64,000 nucleotides of DNA from 3107 sp965216225 (lineage in GTDB: Bacteria; Pseudomonadota; Alphaproteobacteria; Rhodobacterales; Rhodobacteraceae), in contig CBDCFF010000031.1 of NCBI GenBank assembly GCA_965216225.1, forward strand, positions 1 through 64,000. The letters are read 5' to 3'. The notes beneath the pieces were generated by a model that was not told the origin of the DNA, did no database searches, and worked only from the letters and a program-made list of their open reading frames with translations. Each line of letters opens with the position of its first letter. Positions within the stretch are counted from its first letter, which is position 1. Below, one piece after another: positions 1-9,600 of the stretch. Position numbers and translations under genes: made by a program.

Positions 1-176
1 TTCACCCCGGCAATGTCCGTCTTCACCCCGGTAATGTCCGCCTTGGTCGCCAGATCGGAAATGTCGATGCTGCCGATGGCGCCGCCGATGACGCGGGCCG
101 TTTTCCTCGGATCGCCCTTTGCCGCTTCGAGGTCTTCCGCCAGTTGCAGCGTATCTATCCTGAGTGCGTGTGCCAT
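1..176 (-). CDS. DUF1640-like coiled-coil protein, N-terminal part
   Basis: Partial gene running off the left edge. The ATG lies at 174-176 on the minus strand, preceded by a purine-rich Shine-Dalgarno (AAAGGACA). The 58 visible residues begin MAHALRIDTLQLAEDLEAAK and end in repeats of the type TKADITGVKTDIAGVK. This fits small DUF1640-type coiled-coil proteins, common in bacteria and phages and without a firm function. The repeat T-x-I-x-G-V-K is visible in the DNA as near-identical 18-bp units at 1-50. Family assignment is from pattern only; the C-terminal part, often a membrane anchor, is outside the window. Confidence 0.55.
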   Translation of the reverse strand, partial: MAHALRIDTLQLAEDLEAAKGDPRKTARVIGGAIGSIDISDLATKADITGVKTDIAGV

Positions 177-352
177 CTCATGTCCTTTCTCTCATCATAG
201 GCGCATTCGCGCCCCTGTTCCAGTGCCGTTCTTCCGAACGGGCGGGGCGGCGCGGGACCGCCCCTGTTCTCATCCTCTTCATGGAAGTTCCCTGACGAGG
301 CGCTCGATCTCCTTGCGAATGCGGTGAGGCTTGAGCCCGTCACTCTCCAGAC

Positions 353-1177
353 GGGTCTGTTGCATTAATTTGCACTTGGTTGGATGTTTGAGACCAACTC
401 ACCCGTTGGAGGCTCGGTATGAAGCGCAATCCTTTCAAACATCATCGGTTTCCGCCTGAGGTGATCTTGTGTGCGGTGCGCTGGTACTGCCGTTATGCGC
501 TTTCTTGCCGTGATGTCCGTGATCTGTTGGCAGAGCGCGGCATCGAAGTTGACGCGTCCACGATCCATCGGTGGGTTCGCAAGTTCGGCCCCGAGATCGC
601 AAAACGGTCGTTCAAACACAGATCCTGGCGCGGTTTGAACTGGCACGTTGACGAGACCTGCATCCGGGCAGGTGGCAAATGGCGCTACCCTTGGCGGGCT
701 GTGGACCAACGTGGTCAGTTGGTCAACTTTCGCCTGACAGCGCGTCGCGACGTCAAGGCAGCAAGGGCTTTCCTCAAGCAGGCCTGCGAGAATGCACGGC
801 TCTACCAACCTCGGTCAATCACAACCGACAAGGCCCACAGCTATGCCCGCGTGATCAGTGAGATGAACAGATTTGAACTTCCCGGCGAAGGAATACCGCA
901 CATCAACCGCAAGTGGGAAAACAACCGCATAGAGAGCGATCACGCTGCTCTGAAGAAGCTGATCACCCCAATGCGCGGCTTCAAATCGCTGTCGTCAGCC
1001 AAAGCAACCTTGCGTGGGATTGAGGCGATCCGAACGATCAAACACGGGCATGTCCATGGCAAATCGCTCGGCGTCGCAGGTGAAATCCGTTTTGTTGAAA
1101 ACCTTTTTGGCCTCGTCGCATGATCAGCACCAGCGTCAAACAAAACGTCATGCTCTTCGAATTAATGCAACTGACCC
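353..1177 (+). mobile_element. IS6-family insertion sequence
   Basis: An 825-bp element bounded by near-perfect 18-bp inverted repeats: GGGTCTGTTGCATTAATT at 353-370 and its complement with one mismatch at 1160-1177. It contains one transposase gene. Length and end sequence are typical of IS6/IS26-like elements. The flanking 8-mers (345-352 and 1178-1185) do not match. For this family, which moves by cointegrate formation and recombines often, that suggests the present flanks are not an original simple insertion. Confidence 0.85.
419..1123 (+). CDS. IS6-family DDE transposase
   Basis: 234 residues, full length for the family. It has an N-terminal helix-turn-helix region (about 10-55), then a DDE catalytic core. 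The first aspartate is in WHVDETC, the second in TTDKAHSY, and the glutamate in the RIESDHAALKK segment. It catalyses replicative transposition of the surrounding element. The reading frame is open throughout, so it may be active. Confidence 0.9.
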   Translation: MKRNPFKHHRFPPEVILCAVRWYCRYALSCRDVRDLLAERGIEVDASTIHRWVRKFGPEIAKRSFKHRSWRGLNWHVDETCIRAGGKWRYPWRAVDQRGQLVNFRLTARRDVKAARAFLKQACENARLYQPRSITTDKAHSYARVISEMNRFELPGEGIPHINRKWENNRIESDHAALKKLITPMRGFKSLSSAKATLRGIEAIRTIKHGHVHGKSLGVAGEIRFVENLFGLVA

Positions 1178-1189
1178 CTCTCAGAGGCA

Positions 1190-1411
1190 GAAATCGGGCG
1201 CCTGCGGCTCAACATCCAGAAGCGGCATGTCTTGGGGCATAATCTCGGGGTCGCCGATGAGCACTACGCTCAGTTCTCGGAAAAGAACGAACCCGGCGAA
1301 ACCGTGAACCTCATGGGCGCAGATATCCAGCTCTTCGGCACAACGTGCCTGAAGGTTGTTCAGCGCCTCGAAGAGGCCCTCTTGCCCGATACTGGCCCTA
1401 CCCCAACATAG
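1190..1411 (+). pseudogene. C-terminal remnant of an unidentified gene
   Basis: An open stretch of 73 codons ending at a TAG (1409-1411), without a start codon and beginning just inside the right end of the IS6 element. The translated sequence (EIGRLRLNIQKRHVLGHNLGVADEHYAQ and onward to LLPDTGPTPT) is more protein-like than the other frames. I do not recognise the family. Most simply it is the 3' end of a gene whose front was lost when the IS6 element came in. Confidence 0.35.
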
Positions 1412-1680
1412 ATACCGAAAGCCCCGTTGGGTTTTTCATATCGCGTTGAGATGGTTTGCGATTCAGCGATTTGGCGGCTCCCGGTTATCCGGGATGATGC
1501 TGAGTACAGATTTGGGGGGCAGGACGTCGGCGTTGTCCTGCAGCCTCTCGTTGGAGAAGTCGTATTCCCCACCCGATATTGTCGAATCGATCCTCATTGG
1601 TCAGCACGGCCCCGAGGTCACGCTGGCCATGCTGATGAACCCGTTTCCACTTGATTGGAGCGATCAGCGGCGGTATATTT
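1412..1680. other. No recognisable gene
   Basis: Between the gene remnant and the type I promoter region I see only short overlapping open frames without family signatures. It is probably decayed sequence left of the restriction island. Confidence 0.4.
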
Positions 1681-1759
1681 CTCTGTAGGAGAATTACTGC
1701 ATATCAAGGATTGACAACACGGCCCACGCCACCTAAATCTCTGTAATCTACATACAGAG
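1681..1759 (+). promoter_or_regulatory. Promoter with CTCTGTA operator-like repeats before the type I RM operon
   Basis: A candidate sigma-70 promoter has TTGACA at 1711-1716, a 17-bp spacer and TAAATC at 1734-1739. The heptamer CTCTGTA occurs at 1681-1687 and at 1739-1745 and is inverted as TACAGAG at 1753-1759. The last two form a 7-bp dyad directly on the expected transcription start, just upstream of the ATG at 1769. Such placement is what a repressor operator would have. No regulator gene is adjacent, so the binding protein is unknown. Confidence 0.5.
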
Positions 1760-1768
1760 GTTCAGACC

Positions 1769-2362
1769 ATGCAGCTCGGAGAGCTATGTGGCATCCATTC
1801 AGGCTACACCGCTCGCGGTCGGCTTGAGCCAATTCCGGAAGGCGGCATGCGGGCCATCCAGTTGCGCGATGTCGGGCCGCATGGCGACGTCTCTGACAGA
1901 TCGCTGCAGCGATATGACCTAGCGGGCCTTTCGGATCGCTGCCTTGTTCGTGGCGGCGAGGTCATCTTCAGATCTCGCGGGGAGCCGAACACTGCGGCCG
2001 TCGTAAGCGCCAAGCTCAGCGAGCCCGCAGCCGTCGTTGTTCCGCTGATCATCATGCGACCGGATCAATCGCGCGTGCTTTCCGAATATCTGGCATGGGC
2101 GATCAATCAACCCGACGCGCAACGCAAGCTGGGCTCCGAAGCCCAGGGAACCAGCCTGCGCATGATACCCAAGGCGGTGCTGGAGCGACTGGAAATCTTT
2201 CTCCCCGACCTCGAAACCCAGCGCCAAATCGCGGCGGTCGATGCCCTCGCACGGTGCGAAGGCAGTCTTATGCGCGAACTCGCCGACCGTCGCGAACAAT
2301 TCCACAGCCTCATTCTTGGCGAGCGGGCCAAACTCGCCCCACAACAGGGATACCCGCAATGA
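1769..2362 (+). CDS. Half-size type I restriction specificity (S) subunit
   Basis: 197 residues, about half of a normal HsdS. It contains one target-recognition-like domain (1-150) followed by a conserved-region helix (LPDLETQRQIAAVDALARCE, about 148-190). Normal HsdS proteins carry two such units, one per half-site. Half-size S proteins are known to work as dimers recognising palindromic-type bipartite sites, or to modify specificity. It is the first gene of the operon and overlaps hsdM by 4 nt (ATGA), so the two are translationally coupled. It may serve the same HsdM as the full hsdS 3 kb downstream. Confidence 0.7.
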   Translation: MQLGELCGIHSGYTARGRLEPIPEGGMRAIQLRDVGPHGDVSDRSLQRYDLAGLSDRCLVRGGEVIFRSRGEPNTAAVVSAKLSEPAAVVVPLIIMRPDQSRVLSEYLAWAINQPDAQRKLGSEAQGTSLRMIPKAVLERLEIFLPDLETQRQIAAVDALARCEGSLMRELADRREQFHSLILGERAKLAPQQGYPQ

Positions 2363-3876
2363 CCGACCAGATTACCCGGCAACAAATCAACCAGACCGCC
2401 TGGGCCGCGTGCGACACCTTCCGGGGTGTCGTCGAGGCCGGGCAGTACAAGGACTACATCCTTGTGATGCTGTTCCTGAAGTACATCTCGGACCTCTGGA
2501 ACGATCATCTCGTCAACTACCGCAAGCAGTACGGCGAAGACGAAGCCCGCATCCGCCGCAGGCTGGAGCGTGAGCGCTTCATCCTGCCCGAAGGCGCAAG
2601 CTTCCACGACCTCCACGGTCAGCGGAACGAGGCCAATATCGGCGAACTCATCAACATCGCCCTGGAGCGGATCGAAGACGCCAACCGGGCCAAGCTCGAA
2701 GGGGTCTTCCGCAACATCGACTTCAACTCCGAGGCCAACCTCGGCCGCCCCAGAGACCGGAATCGCCGCCTCAGGAACATGCTGGAGGATTTCGCCAAAC
2801 CGGCGATGGACCTCAGCCCCAGTCGGGTCAACGAGGACATCATCGGCGAGTGCTACATCTACCTGATTTCGCGCTTCGCCTCGGATGCGGGCAAGAAGGC
2901 GGGCGAGTTCTATACGCCCTCCGCCGTCTCGGGCCTGCTGGCGAAACTTGCCGCCCCCAAACCCGGTGACACGATCTGCGATCCGGCCTGCGGCTCCGGC
3001 TCGCTGCTGATCCAGGCATCGCAGGAGGTCGGGTCCGGGAACTTCGCGCTCTACGGGCAGGAGGTGAACGGCGCGACCTGGGCGCTGGCGCGAATGAACA
3101 TGTTTCTGCACGCCAGGGACGCCGCGCGCATCGAATGGTGCGACACGCTCAACAGCCCCGCGCTGGTCGAAGGCGATCACCTCCAGAAATTCGACGTGGT
3201 TCTCGCCAATCCGCCGTTCAGCCTCGACAAATGGGGCGCGGAGGACGCTGCCGGCGACCAGTTCAAGCGCTACTGGCGCGGTGTGCCGCCGAAGTCCAGG
3301 GGCGATTATGCCTTCATCACCCACATGATCGAGATCGCCAGACGCCAGACCGGCCGCGTGGCGGTGATCGTGCCCCATGGCGTGCTGTTTCGCGCCGGGG
3401 CCGAAGGGCGCATCCGGCAGGCGCTGATCGAGGAAAACCTGCTCGACGCCGTTGTCGGCCTGCCCGCGAACCTGTTCACCACCACCGGCATTCCGGTGGC
3501 GATCCTCGTCTTCGACCGCTCCCGCGAAGAGGGCGGCGCGAATGAGGGCCGCCGCGATGTGCTGTTCATCGACGCGAGCCGCGAGTTCACGCCGGGCAAG
3601 ACCATGAACATGCTGGAGGAGGCGCATGTTCTGAGGATCCTTCAGACCTTCGCCAGCCGCGCCGAGGTGGCGAAGTATTCGCACCGCGCCAGCTTTGAGG
3701 AGATCGCCGGGAATGGCTTCAACCTGAACATTCCACGTTACGTCGATACCTTCGAGCCGGAGGACGAAATCGACGTGGCCGCCGTACAGGCGGACATTGT
3801 GCGGATCGAAGCGGAACTGGCCGGGGTGCGGGTGAAGATGGCGGGCTATCTGCGGGAGCTTGGTGTTGATGTCTGA
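2359..3876 (+). CDS. hsdM: Type I restriction-modification methyltransferase (M) subunit
   Basis: 505 residues from the ATG at 2359, chosen because it overlaps the previous stop as ATGA and gives the canonical HsdM N-terminus; a longer open frame upstream is not needed. It transfers methyl groups from S-adenosylmethionine to adenine at the site chosen by HsdS. The SAM-binding motif I is DPACGSGSLL (about 208-217) and the catalytic adenine-methyltransferase motif IV is NPPF (about 284-287). The C-terminus ends LRELGVDV. A nearly identical coding tail (LKELGVDA) reappears 1.2 kb downstream in front of hsdS, which is informative about locus history. Confidence 0.95.
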   Translation: MTDQITRQQINQTAWAACDTFRGVVEAGQYKDYILVMLFLKYISDLWNDHLVNYRKQYGEDEARIRRRLERERFILPEGASFHDLHGQRNEANIGELINIALERIEDANRAKLEGVFRNIDFNSEANLGRPRDRNRRLRNMLEDFAKPAMDLSPSRVNEDIIGECYIYLISRFASDAGKKAGEFYTPSAVSGLLAKLAAPKPGDTICDPACGSGSLLIQASQEVGSGNFALYGQEVNGATWALARMNMFLHARDAARIEWCDTLNSPALVEGDHLQKFDVVLANPPFSLDKWGAEDAAGDQFKRYWRGVPPKSRGDYAFITHMIEIARRQTGRVAVIVPHGVLFRAGAEGRIRQALIEENLLDAVVGLPANLFTTTGIPVAILVFDRSREEGGANEGRRDVLFIDASREFTPGKTMNMLEEAHVLRILQTFASRAEVAKYSHRASFEEIAGNGFNLNIPRYVDTFEPEDEIDVAAVQADIVRIEAELAGVRVKMAGYLRELGVDV

Positions 3877-4897
3877 TGGCGAAATCATCCTGTACAGCAC
3901 CGAGGCCGGGGCGGTCGAAATCCAGTTGCGCGCCGTCGACGGCACTGTGTGGCTGACGCAAGCGCAGATGGCGGAACTGTTCGATACCTCCAAGCAGAAC
4001 ATCAGCCTGCACCTTACCAACATCCTGTCGGACGGAGAACTGGCGGCGGATTCAGTTGTCAAGGAATCCTTGATAACTGCCGCGGACAAAAAGACCTATC
4101 GAACCATGGTTTGCAACCTGGATGCCATCCTTGCCGTCGGCTACCGGGTGCGCAGCCCGCGTGGCACGCAGTTTCGCCGCTGGGCGACCTCGGCGCTGAA
4201 GGAATACCTCGTCAAGGGCTTCGTCATGAATGACGAGCGCCTGAAGGATCCCGCCTGGGACTACTTCGACGAGCTTCTGGAACGGATCCGCGACATCCGG
4301 GCGTCCGAGGCGCGGTTCTACCAGAAGGTGCGCGACATCCTGGCGCTGAGCGAGGATTACGATGCGCAATCCTCGGCGATCCCCACCTTCTACGCCACGA
4401 TCCAGAACAAGATGCTTTATGCCGTGACCAGCCACACGGCGGGCGAGTTGATCCGCGCGCGGGCCGATACGGACAAGCCCAACATGGGCCTGACCACCTG
4501 GAAGGGCGCAGGCAAAGGCCGCGCCCTGCGCAAGGCGGATGTGGGCACCGCCAAGAACTATCTGGGCGAGGCGGAGATCAAGGAACTGAACCTGATCGTC
4601 GAAACCTTCCTGAACACCGCCGAGTTGCGGGCAAGCCGTCGCCAGACCATGCGGCTGGCCGATTGGGAGGGCGTGCTGGGCACTTTCCTGACCAGCAACG
4701 AGTTGCCCCGGTTGCAGGGTGCTGGGTCCGTGTCGGCCAAGCAGGCCGAACGCATCGCGCATGATCGCTATGCTGCGTTCGATGAAAAGCGAAAGGCCGC
4801 GCAGGCGCTCGCCGCCAGCAAGACCGATGAACTGGAGGAGTTGAAGCGCATCGCCGATGGCGCGAAGGCGGGGAAGAAGGGTGGCGGGGATGCGTGA
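3869..4897 (+). CDS. rhuM: RhuM-family protein in the type I operon
   Basis: 342 residues from the ATG at 3869, which overlaps the hsdM stop by 8 nt. It resembles the RhuM (virulence) family: an N-terminal DNA-binding-like domain (TQAQMAELFDTSKQNISLHL, about residues 28-47) and a conserved core with YRVRSPRGTQFRRWAT. These proteins are frequently found between hsdM and hsdS in type I loci, but their biochemical role is not established. The C-terminus is helical and charged (KAAQALAASKTDELEELKR). An accessory or regulatory role for the restriction system is inference from position. Confidence 0.85.
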   Translation: MSDGEIILYSTEAGAVEIQLRAVDGTVWLTQAQMAELFDTSKQNISLHLTNILSDGELAADSVVKESLITAADKKTYRTMVCNLDAILAVGYRVRSPRGTQFRRWATSALKEYLVKGFVMNDERLKDPAWDYFDELLERIRDIRASEARFYQKVRDILALSEDYDAQSSAIPTFYATIQNKMLYAVTSHTAGELIRARADTDKPNMGLTTWKGAGKGRALRKADVGTAKNYLGEAEIKELNLIVETFLNTAELRASRRQTMRLADWEGVLGTFLTSNELPRLQGAGSVSAKQAERIAHDRYAAFDEKRKAAQALAASKTDELEELKRIADGAKAGKKGGGDA

Positions 4898-5036
4898 GGG
4901 GTGGAAGTCTGTCGTCATTTCCCACCTGACGTCATTCCAGTCAGGTGGGACACCTAACAAGGGCGAACCGTCCTACTGGGGCGGTTCTATCCCTTGGGTG
5001 ACCGTCAAGGACATGAGATTGATGCGTTTTATCTGA
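4890..5036 (+). pseudogene. N-terminal scrap of a second hsdS
   Basis: 48 codons from the ATG at 4890, which overlaps the rhuM stop by 8 nt. They encode MREGWKSVVISHLTSFQSGG followed by TPNKGEPSYWGGSIPWVTVKD. This is the classic start of an HsdS target-recognition domain (SGGTP, YWGG, IPWV). It stops at TGA 5034-5036 after a break in homology near 5020. The true hsdS begins 15 bp later with the same MREGW start. The scrap therefore marks a lost alternative specificity gene or a recombination joint. Confidence 0.75.
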
Positions 5037-5055
5037 AGGAGCTTGGTGTTGATGC
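5037..5055 (+). repeat. Copy of the hsdM 3' end in front of hsdS
   Basis: The 17-bp string GGAGCTTGGTGTTGATG occurs at 3855-3871 (end of hsdM, start of rhuM) and again at 5038-5054 (directly before and including the hsdS start). Read in frame, 5028-5060 encodes LKELGVDA and a stop, the normal end of an HsdM. The second copy is thus a relic of an hsdM-hsdS junction, not a random ribosome-binding site. Confidence 0.75.
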
Positions 5056-6248
5056 GTGAAGGATGGTCAATCTCAACGATTGGGCAAGCAGTGCGGATCG
5101 CCTCGGGACAAGTTGATCCCAAGGACGAAACGACCGCTGAGATGATAAGTGTCGGCCCAGACAATCTGCTTTCGGGTGGTGGTATCGACAAACCCACTCT
5201 GCGGACGGCGAGGGAACTTGGACAGATCTCCGGAAAGTACGCATTTGATCGCCAAGCGATCCTCTACTCGAAGATCCGCCCGAACCTCAACAAGGTGGCT
5301 TTGCCGGACTTTGATGGGATTTGCAGCGCAGACATGTATCCCATGTGGGTGGGCGACCCAAAGCGCGCGGACCGAGCATTCATTTATTATGTGCTGACTT
5401 CCGAGAGGTTTGTCGCAGTTGCGTCCTCGCGTTCGTTCAGAACAGGGTTCCCAAAGATCAATCGGGAGGACCTTGAGGCAATCGAAATCCCGCTCCCCCC
5501 ACTGCCTGAACAGCGCAAGATTGCCGCGATCCTGCGGACCTGGGACGAGGCGCTCGAAAAGCTCACCGCCCTCCGCGCGGCGAAGCAGGACTGGCTGACG
5601 GGCATCACGCAAAAGCTGATCGGGCGTGGTGGCGTATTCCCCGACGGATGGGACCTGAAACCGCTGTCTGCCATCACCACAAGAGTGCGCTGGCAGAACG
5701 ATGGTGGCGATCATCCTGTGATGACCATCTCGGCTAAATCCGGGTTCCTGATGCAGTCGGACAAGTTCGCCCGCGATATGGCTGGCAGCAGCGTCGATCA
5801 GTACACGCTGCTGCAAGAAGGCGAGTTTGCCTACAACAAGGGCAACTCCCTAGCCGCAAAATATGGGTGCATCTATCAGCTGGATCGACCGACCGCGGTG
5901 GTTCCGTTCGTCTATTTCTGCTTCGCCCTAAAGCCCGGTCTGGATAACAATTTCTACGCCCACCTGTTCGCAGAGGGTGCCCTGAACCATCAGCTTTCGC
6001 GTTTGATCAATTCCGGCGTTCGCAACGATGGGCTTCTGAACCTCAATGTCGAAGACTTCTTCGGTTGCAGGGTTCCGGTTCCTCCCATCGAGGACCAGCG
6101 CCGTATCGGCGCAGCGCTAACGACAGCGAAACACGAGTTGTCCCTTCTCGATGCAGAAATCGACGCCCTGACCCGGCAGAAGCGCGGGCTGATGCAGAAA
6201 TTGCTGACGGGCGAATGGCCGGTCAAACCGGAGGGCGCCGGTGGCTGA
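5052..6248 (+). CDS. hsdS: Type I restriction specificity (S) subunit
   Basis: 398 residues from the ATG at 5052. Two target-recognition domains (about 1-150 and 200-350) are each followed by a conserved helical spacer. The first spacer begins PLPPLPEQRKIAAILRTWDE and the second PVPPIEDQRRIGAALTTAK. The C-terminus LTRQKRGLMQKLLTGEWPV is typical of HsdS. It determines the bipartite DNA site recognised by the HsdM2S and HsdR2M2S complexes. It overlaps the next frame (GTG 6241) by 8 nt. It is the only full-length S gene in the locus. Confidence 0.93.
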   Translation: MREGWSISTIGQAVRIASGQVDPKDETTAEMISVGPDNLLSGGGIDKPTLRTARELGQISGKYAFDRQAILYSKIRPNLNKVALPDFDGICSADMYPMWVGDPKRADRAFIYYVLTSERFVAVASSRSFRTGFPKINREDLEAIEIPLPPLPEQRKIAAILRTWDEALEKLTALRAAKQDWLTGITQKLIGRGGVFPDGWDLKPLSAITTRVRWQNDGGDHPVMTISAKSGFLMQSDKFARDMAGSSVDQYTLLQEGEFAYNKGNSLAAKYGCIYQLDRPTAVVPFVYFCFALKPGLDNNFYAHLFAEGALNHQLSRLINSGVRNDGLLNLNVEDFFGCRVPVPPIEDQRRIGAALTTAKHELSLLDAEIDALTRQKRGLMQKLLTGEWPVKPEGAGG

Positions 6249-6600
6249 GTTTTCCGATTTCATTGTCTATGCCGACGAGTCCGGCGATCACGGGATGGTC
6301 AATATCGACCCGCAATACCGGCGGCATGATTTCACTCGCTTCGACTTCCAGCCGGTGTTCATTCCGAAGGCGGCGAACGCCTCGGGCCTGCAACTTGCCG
6401 ATCTGACCGCCCGGCCCATCGCCCTGTCGCGCCTGCGTCCCGATCAGCCGAACCGTGCATTCGACATCATCCAGCCAAAGCTGGGAGGGCTCAAATGTTT
6501 TCCGCAAGTCATTGTGGTGCAGGGAAAAACAAAAGGGCCCCGGAAGCTCCAGAACCCTTCTGTCGACCGGGAAATGCCCAATCCTTTGACTGACATATAG
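6241..6600 (+). pseudogene. DUF3800 protein with a large internal deletion
   Basis: An open frame of 119 codons starting at GTG 6241 and overlapping the hsdS stop by 8 nt. The first 30 residues (SDFIVYADESGDHGMVNIDP) are the usual DUF3800 start with its acidic YADESGDH motif. From about residue 35 the sequence jumps to the usual DUF3800 end (FIPKAANASGLQLADLTARP, then LRPDQPNRAF). Members are normally around 250 residues, so roughly 130-150 are missing while the frame is kept. DUF3800 proteins are RNase H-fold-like and often accompany type I systems. The deletion probably abolishes function. Confidence 0.7.
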
Positions 6601-6649
6601 CCACGCAGGGCCTTGAAAGCAAGTCAATCCGGCAACGGGAGCGCCGCCC

Positions 6650-9600
6650 ATGACCTTCAACGCTGCCGAAAAGTTCCAGTCACAGATCCCCGCGATCCAG
6701 CTTCTGGTGGCGATGGGTTTCAAGCCGCTGTCCCGGGATGAGGCCCTTGGCCTGCGTGGCGGGCGTCAACGAAACGTTGTCCTTGACGATGTGCTCGTGG
6801 AAAACCTGATGCGGATCAACCGTTTCACACATCGCGACCGTGAATATGGTTTCGACCTGGAAGACGCGCACGAGGCGATGCGGAGGCTCAAGCCGACGCC
6901 GGACCGGCTCAAGGGCCTGCGGGGCACCAACCAGGACATCCACGACACGCTTGTCCTTGGCACGACGATCACGAAGTCCATCGACGGCGACTCCAAGAGC
7001 TACTCGTTCCGTTTCATCGACTGGGAGAACCCCGAGAACAACGTTTTCCACGTCACCGCCGAGTTCGCTGTCGAACGCACCGGCACGACCCAGACCAAGC
7101 GCTGCGACATCGTCGCCTTTGTAAATGGCATCCCGGTGCTGGTCATCGAGAACAAGCGTCCGACCGAGAGCCTGAAAAAAGCTGACAGCCAGCTGATCGG
7201 CTACCAGCACGAAGACAACATCCCGCAACTTTTCCACTTTGCACAGTTGCTGATCAGCATGAAACGGTCCGAAGCACGATATGCCACGGTCGGGACCAGG
7301 CGGCAGTTCTGGCAAACCTGGCGGGATGAAGAAGATACTGACGAGGTGATTGCACCGCTCGCCAACCGCGCCCTGACAACTGCCGAGAAGGCCGCAATCT
7401 TTTCCGGCGATTTTTCGACCGCTCGGACATATTTCGAGGCAATGGCTGTAGAGGGAGGTCGCGCTGTCACGGCACAGGATCGCACGACCCATGCGCTTTG
7501 CCGGCCTGAGCGGCTCCTCGACCTCATCCGGCGCTTCACCGTCTTTGATGGCGGCGTTCGCAAGGTGGCGCGTCACCAGCAGTTCTTCGGCATCCGTCGC
7601 GCGGCTGAGACCGTGAAGCAACACGATGTCAGCGGCGCGCGCAAAGGCGGCGTTATATGGCACACGCAGGGTTCGGGCAAATCTTTGACGATGGTCATGC
7701 TGGGCCGCTCTCTGGCGCTCGACAAGACCATCCGGAACCCGCGAATCCTGATCGTCACCGACCGTGACGATCTCGACAAGCAGATCAAGGATACCTTCAA
7801 GTCCTGCGACCTTGAGCCGATACGTGCGACAAGTGGCTCGCATCTCCTCGAACTGATTCGTGACCGGGCGCCCCTGGTCACCACGATCATCAACAAGTTC
7901 GATACGGCACTGAGGAACAGCCAAGTCGCGGACGAGGATCCAAACATCTTCGTCCTGGTTGACGAGAGCCACCGCACACAGACCGGTCGTTATGGCGGCC
8001 ACAGTCAGTTCGCGACCAGGATGCGCAGGCTGCTGCCGAAAGCTTGTTATCTGGGGTTCACAGGTACTCCGCTCCTGAAGAAAGAGAAAAACACTCTCTC
8101 GACCTTCGGGCGATTGATCCACTGCTATGCAATCAATGAAGCGGTAGCCGACGAGGCGGTTGTTCCATTGCTTTACGAAGGACGCCTGGTTGAACAGCAG
8201 ATGACCGGCAATGTGATTGATCGCTGGTTCGACAAGATCAGTGAAGGCCTGGCGAATAGCCAGAAGGCTGATCTGAAGCGGAAATTTTCCCGCATGGATG
8301 CGCTGTCCAGGACCGGTCAGGCAATACAGGCAAAAGCGTTCGATATATCAGAGCATTTCCGCCAGCACTGGCAGGGCACCGGCTTCAAAGCGCAACTGAT
8401 CGCCCCCTCAAAGGCAGCAGCGGTGCATTTCAGGGAAGTGCTTGACGAAATCGGCCACGTCTCCAGCGCGGTCATCATCTCACCGCCGGATGACAATGAA
8501 GGGAACGAAGAGGTCGATCAGGAATCCAGGGATGTCGTCCGCGGCTTCTGGTCGAGAATGATGGCCCAATACAAGACCGAGGATGAATACAACCGCCAGA
8601 TCATCGACGCTTTCAAAGGATCCGGGAACCCGGAAATCCTCATTGTCGTATCGAAGTTGCTGACAGGCTTCGACGCGCCGAGAAACACGGTTTTGTACAT
8701 CTGCAAGTCCCTGAAAGAACATAATCTGCTTCAGGCCATCGCACGCGTGAACCGCCTTTACGAGGACGGGGAGACCGAAAAGCAGTTCGGATTCATCGTT
8801 GATTACGAGGGTCTGCTCGGTGAACTTGACAGCGCCCTGACGACCTACAGTGCATTCGAGGGCTATGAGGCCACGGACCTTGCCGGAACGGTCCACGACG
8901 TCAGGGAGGAGATCCGCAAGCTCCCCCAACTGCACGACCAGCTCTGGGACCTCTTCAAGCCTGTCCGCAACAAGAAGGATATGGAGCAGTTTGAACAGTT
9001 CCTTGGTGATGAATCCTTGCGGCAGGATTTCTATGCACGTCTTCGGGCTTTCAGCCGGTGCCTCCACATATCACTGTCGTCAGACAAACTGCTCGATGTG
9101 TTTGACGAGGCCAGGATCGACACGATGAAGCGGGACTGGAAGCAGTTCTCCGAATTGAGGCGGTCGGTGCAACTCCGGTATCAGGAAACCGTCGATGTCC
9201 GCGAGTTCGAGCCGAAGATCCAGAAGCTGCTCGACGATCATGTTGTGGCACTACCTGCGGAAACCATCATTGAAGTGGTCAACATCAACGATCCCGATGC
9301 ATTGAAGGCCGTAGTCGAGGAAACAGGTGTCTCGGAGGCATCCCGAGCGGATCGCATTGCCAGCGCCACGCGCCGCGCCATCACCGAAAAGATGGAGGAG
9401 GATCCCACTTTCTACCGCCAGTTTTCGGAACTGCTTGAGGAAACAATCCGCGCTTACCGAGAGCGCCGCCTATCAGAGCGCGACTATCTGAACAGCGTGG
9501 TTGATCTGGCGAGCAAGGTCGCCAGGAAGGATCGCGGCCGAGAGGTGCCCGAACCGATCCGGGGCAACGACGATGCTCAAGCGTTCTTTGGAATTCTCGA

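Noticed and set aside
2107..4089. 660-codon open frame on the minus strand opposite hsdM
   Set aside because: It mirrors hsdM codon by codon, has no family motif, and hsdM has unmistakable catalytic motifs.
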